Source of the DNA: Ardenticatenia bacterium
GTDB taxonomy: Bacteria; Chloroflexota; Anaerolineae; Aggregatilineales; Aggregatilineaceae
Reading direction: 5' to 3'
Assembly (NCBI GenBank): GCA_026984385.1
Contig: JALSSH010000508.1
Location: 1 to 8,275 of the forward strand
DNA length: 8,275 bases
The position numbers and the translations under genes are program-made. Within the stretch, counting starts at the first letter, position 1. Each line of letters begins with the position of its first letter. The notes under the pieces are model-generated. The model was given only the letters and a program-made list of their open reading frames with translations, did no database searches and was not told the DNA's origin. This document shows positions 5,496 through 8,275 of this stretch, piece by piece.

Positions 5496-7370
5496 ATGGA
5501 AACCATCCGTTTGACGATGGCGCAAGCCCTGATCTTGTACCTGGCCCGTCAATATGTGGCGCGCGACGGCGTGCAAAACCGCTTTTTCGCGGGCGTGTGG
5601 GGCATCTTTGGGCATGGCAACGTGGCCGGCGTCGGGCAGGCTTTGCAGCAGTACGCCTCGGAGATCCGCTATTACCAATCGCGCAACGAACAAGCCCAAG
5701 TGCACGCGGCGGTGGCCTATGCCAAGCAGAAAAATCGGATGCAGACCTTCGCGTGCACGTCCTCGATTGGCCCGGGCGCGACCAATATGGTCACCGGCGC
5801 GGCGTTGGCGACGGTGAACCGCATTCCCGTTTTGCTCTTGCCCGGGGACATCTTCGCGGAGCGTTTGCAAGCGCCCGTCTTGCAACAGTTGGAATGGGAG
5901 CACTCGCAAGATATCAGCGTGAACGACGCTTTTAAGCCCGTTTCCCGCTATTGGGATCGCATTTATCGCCCGGAACAGCTCATCACGGCGCTGCCGGAGG
6001 CGATGCGCGTGTTGACCTCGCCCGCCGACACCGGCGCGGTCACGCTTGCTTTGCCGCAAGATACGCAAGCCGAAGCCTACGACTTTCCGGCGGAGATGTT
6101 CGAGGAGCGAGTGTGGGTTATCCCGCGCAACCGTCCGGACGCGGAGCAGCTCGCCCGAGCCGCCCACTGGATTCGCCAAGCCGAGCGTCCGCTCCTCATC
6201 GCGGGCGGCGGGGTGCACTACAGCGAAGCCTGGGATGCGCTGCAGACGTTCGTGGAGCGCACCGGCATCCCCTTAGGCGAGACCCAGGCGGGCAAGGGGG
6301 CTTTGCGCTACGACCATCCGCTGAACCTGGGCGCTATCGGCGCAACAGGCACGCCGGGCGCAAACATCATGGCGCGCGAGGCGGACTTGATCATTGGGGT
6401 TGGCACGCGCTATAGCGACTTCACCACCGCCTCCAAGACCGCGTTCCAAGAGGCGGGCGTGCGCTTTGTCAATATCAACGTGGCGGAGTTCGACGCCTAT
6501 AAGCATAGCGCGTTGCCGCTGGTTGGCGATGCGCGCGTGACGTTGGAAGAGCTGTTGGAGGCGCTGGGCGACTTCCAAACCCCCGCCGCTTACCAACAGC
6601 GCGCCCGCGCGTTTAACGCCGAATGGGACGCCGAAGTCGAGCGGATCTACAACCTGGGGCACGCGCCGCTGCTTTCTCAAGGCGAAGTGATCGGCATCCT
6701 CAACAGCCAGACCCGCCCGCAAGATGTGGTGGTGTGTGCGGCGGGCAGCTTGCCCGGCGACCTGCACAAGCTCTGGCGCACCCGTGACCCGCGCGGCTAT
6801 CACCTGGAGTACGGCTATTCGTGCATGGGCTACGAGATCGCGGGCGGCATGGGCGTCAAGATGGCCGACCCGGAGCGCGAAGTTTACGTCATGGTGGGCG
6901 ACGGCTCGTTTTTGATGTTGAGCAGCGAGATCGTCACGATGGTACAAGAAGGGATCAAGGTCACAATCCTGGTGCTGGACAATCACGGTTTTGCCAGCAT
7001 CGGCGGCCTTTCGAATAGTGTCGGCAGCGACGGCTTTGGGACGAAGTATCGCTTGCGCGGCGAAAGCGGACACCTGGACGGCGAGACGCTGCCGATTGAC
7101 TTTGCGCAGAACTGCGCCAGCCTGGGCGCGCACGTCATCACGGCCAGGACGCGCGAGGAGCTTTCCGCCGCGATAGAAGAGGCCAAGCGCGTCCAGGGCC
7201 GCCCGGTGTGCATCGTCACGGAAACGGACCGCCATCAGCGCGTGGGCGGGTACGAGAGCTGGTGGGACGTGGCCGTCGCCGAAGTTTCGACCAATCCGGC
7301 GGTGCAACAAGCACGCACCGAATACGAACAGCACAAGCAAAACGAGCGCTATTTTTTCCGTAAGGGGTAA
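5496..7370 (+). CDS. iolD: 3D-(3,5/4)-trihydroxycyclohexane-1,2-dione acylhydrolase (ThDP-dependent)
   Basis: A 624-residue thiamine-diphosphate enzyme that opens the cyclitol ring of trihydroxycyclohexane-1,2-dione to 5-deoxy-D-glucuronate. This is the ring-cleaving step of inositol catabolism. Three domains are visible. The N-terminal pyrimidine-binding domain includes WGIFGHGNVAGVG (35-47), the probable ThDP-activating Glu65 in SRNEQAQVHAA, and TSSIGPGATNMVTGAA (88-103). A central domain of the acetolactate-synthase type follows, with PLLIAGGGVHYSEA and later GVGTRYSDF. The C-terminal pyrophosphate domain carries the cofactor motif GDGS (468-471) ending at LDNHGF (494-499), giving the expected Asp469/Asn496 Mg-ThDP pair. 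Length fits IolD (about 620-640) and exceeds plain acetolactate synthase (~550-590). The extended N-terminus with FGHGNVAG is IolD-like. Its product feeds IolB, encoded two genes upstream. Confidence 0.95.
   Translation: METIRLTMAQALILYLARQYVARDGVQNRFFAGVWGIFGHGNVAGVGQALQQYASEIRYYQSRNEQAQVHAAVAYAKQKNRMQTFACTSSIGPGATNMVTGAALATVNRIPVLLLPGDIFAERLQAPVLQQLEWEHSQDISVNDAFKPVSRYWDRIYRPEQLITALPEAMRVLTSPADTGAVTLALPQDTQAEAYDFPAEMFEERVWVIPRNRPDAEQLARAAHWIRQAERPLLIAGGGVHYSEAWDALQTFVERTGIPLGETQAGKGALRYDHPLNLGAIGATGTPGANIMAREADLIIGVGTRYSDFTTASKTAFQEAGVRFVNINVAEFDAYKHSALPLVGDARVTLEELLEALGDFQTPAAYQQRARAFNAEWDAEVERIYNLGHAPLLSQGEVIGILNSQTRPQDVVVCAAGSLPGDLHKLWRTRDPRGYHLEYGYSCMGYEIAGGMGVKMADPEREVYVMVGDGSFLMLSSEIVTMVQEGIKVTILVLDNHGFASIGGLSNSVGSDGFGTKYRLRGESGHLDGETLPIDFAQNCASLGAHVITARTREELSAAIEEAKRVQGRPVCIVTETDRHQRVGGYESWWDVAVAEVSTNPAVQQARTEYEQHKQNERYFFRKG
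7362..7367 (+). promoter_or_regulatory. Ribosome binding site of iolA
   Basis: AAGGGG lies inside the last codons of iolD, five bases before ATG 7373 and two before ATG 7370. The ATG at 7370 overlaps the last base of the iolD stop, so either start gives near-overlapping, coupled translation. ATG 7373 has the better spacing. Confidence 0.5.
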
Positions 7371-7372
7371 TG

Positions 7373-8275
7373 ATGTCGCACAAAATCCTGGACTACATCA
7401 ACGGCGAGTGGACGGCGGCGGGCAGCGATGAGCTGCTGCCGGTGGAAAATCCGGCCAATGGGGAGATTGTCGGCGAAGTGGTGATGACGCCCAAGGAAGC
7501 GGTTGCCCGCGCAGTGGAAGCGGGAGAGGCCGCCTTCCGCGAGTGGCGACGCACGCCGGTTGGAGACCGTATCCAACACCTTTTCAAGCTCAAGGCGCTG
7601 CTCGAAGAGCACTTGGACGAGCTGGCGCGCATCATCACGACCGAATGCGGCAAGACGTACAAGGAAAGTGTCGGCGAGTTGCGGCGGGGCATTGAAAATA
7701 TCGAGGTGGCCTGCGGGATGCCGAGCTTGATGCAGGGCTATAACAACGAGGACATCGCGCGGGGCATTGACGAGCACATGATCCGCCAGCCGCTGGGCGT
7801 GGTGACCGCGATCACGCCGTTCAATTTCCCGGGCATGATCCCGTTGTGGTTCTTGCCCTATGCGGTGGCGACCGGCAACAGCTTTATCCTCAAGCCGAGC
7901 GAAAAAGTGCCCATGACGACGGCGCGTTTGTTTGAGCTGATCGAGCAGGCGGGTTTCCCGCCCGGGGTGTTGCAGTTGGTGAACGGGGCGAAAGACACGG
8001 TAGACGCGCTTTTGGACCACCCGGGCGTCAAAGCGGTGAGCTTTGTCGGCTCAACGCCGGTCGCGCGCTACATCTACAGCCGCGCCACCGCTAACGGCAA
8101 GCGCGCGCAGTGTCAGGGTGGGGCGAAAAACCCGATTGTCATCATGCCGGACGCCGACATGGACGCCACCACGCGCATTATGGCGGACTCGGCGTTTGGG
8201 TGCGCGGGGCAGCGCTGCCTGGCCGTTTCGGTGGCGATCACGGTGGGGGAGGCGCGCCCTGTTTTCACCGAACGG
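7373..8275 (+). CDS. iolA: Methylmalonate/malonate semialdehyde dehydrogenase (CoA-acylating), N-terminal part (3' truncated by window)
   Basis: The first 301 residues of an aldehyde dehydrogenase of the MmsA/IolA branch (usually ~485-500 residues). The frame is open to the window edge with no stop. It oxidises malonate semialdehyde to acetyl-CoA and CO2 with NAD+ and CoA, the last dedicated step of inositol catabolism; the same family handles methylmalonate semialdehyde to propionyl-CoA. It begins YINGEW (8-13), as most members do. The family-typical block TPFNFPGMIPLWFLPYA (148-164) contains the oxyanion-hole Asn151, and FILKPSEKVPMT (171-182) carries the cofactor-contacting Lys174. VSFVGSTPVARYIY follows, and FGCAGQRCLAVS has the catalytic Cys282. 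The cysteine context GQRC is characteristic of the CoA-dependent branch. It starts two bases after iolD. Its presence right after iolD implies that malonate semialdehyde is the end product of the upstream steps. Confidence 0.93.
   Translation, partial: MSHKILDYINGEWTAAGSDELLPVENPANGEIVGEVVMTPKEAVARAVEAGEAAFREWRRTPVGDRIQHLFKLKALLEEHLDELARIITTECGKTYKESVGELRRGIENIEVACGMPSLMQGYNNEDIARGIDEHMIRQPLGVVTAITPFNFPGMIPLWFLPYAVATGNSFILKPSEKVPMTTARLFELIEQAGFPPGVLQLVNGAKDTVDALLDHPGVKAVSFVGSTPVARYIYSRATANGKRAQCQGGAKNPIVIMPDADMDATTRIMADSAFGCAGQRCLAVSVAITVGEARPVFTER

Noticed and set aside
6273..7340. Long open frame on the - strand opposite iolD (355 codons)
   Set aside because: Lies opposite the conserved ThDP-binding domain of iolD, and its sequence shows no domain of its own.
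1..8275. tRNA/rRNA genes, CRISPR arrays, insertion sequences or att sites
   Set aside because: No repeat-spacer pattern, no transposase or integrase frame and no tRNA-like cloverleaf was seen; coding genes fill nearly the whole window.

Overview
The window holds eight genes, all on the + strand, tightly packed and co-directional. They read as one myo-inositol uptake and catabolism operon. Both end genes are cut by the window edges. Base composition is moderately GC-rich with strong G/C at third codon positions, which is why long antisense shadow frames appear. A free-living, sugar-using bacterium fits. The phylum cannot be fixed by eye; a Chloroflexota-like or similar environmental bacterium is only a guess.

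Transport block (1-2470): the C-terminal part of a periplasmic-binding-protein-type sugar-binding protein, then a BPD_transp_2-type permease, then a single-domain sugar ABC ATPase. This is the layout of ribose/fructose/inositol-type importers. A strong GC-rich hairpin follows the binding-protein gene (463-491). A second, perfect 10-bp hairpin overlaps the ATPase stop codon (2464-2488). Neither has a T-tract, so processing, mRNA stability or differential expression is more likely than simple termination.

Catabolic block (2584-8275): an IolE-like inosose dehydratase, IolB (5-deoxyglucuronate isomerase), a transaldolase-family protein, IolD (ThDP-dependent trihydroxycyclohexanedione hydrolase) and the N-terminal 301 residues of IolA/MmsA (CoA-acylating methylmalonate/malonate semialdehyde dehydrogenase). 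Gaps between these genes are 2-19 bases and each has a visible Shine-Dalgarno sequence.

The unusual feature is the transaldolase-family gene between iolB and iolD. No IolC kinase and no IolJ aldolase is in the window. The classical route phosphorylates 2-deoxy-5-keto-gluconate (DKG, the IolB product) and cleaves it to DHAP plus malonate semialdehyde (the IolA substrate). A transaldolase could instead move the dihydroxyacetone unit of unphosphorylated DKG to glyceraldehyde-3-phosphate, giving fructose-6-phosphate plus malonate semialdehyde. This would parallel the sulfoquinovose transaldolase pathway and make IolC and IolJ unnecessary. It is an inference from gene content, conserved Schiff-base residues and substrate stereochemistry, not a demonstrated activity. 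IolG, a regulator and any IolC/IolJ could lie outside the window.
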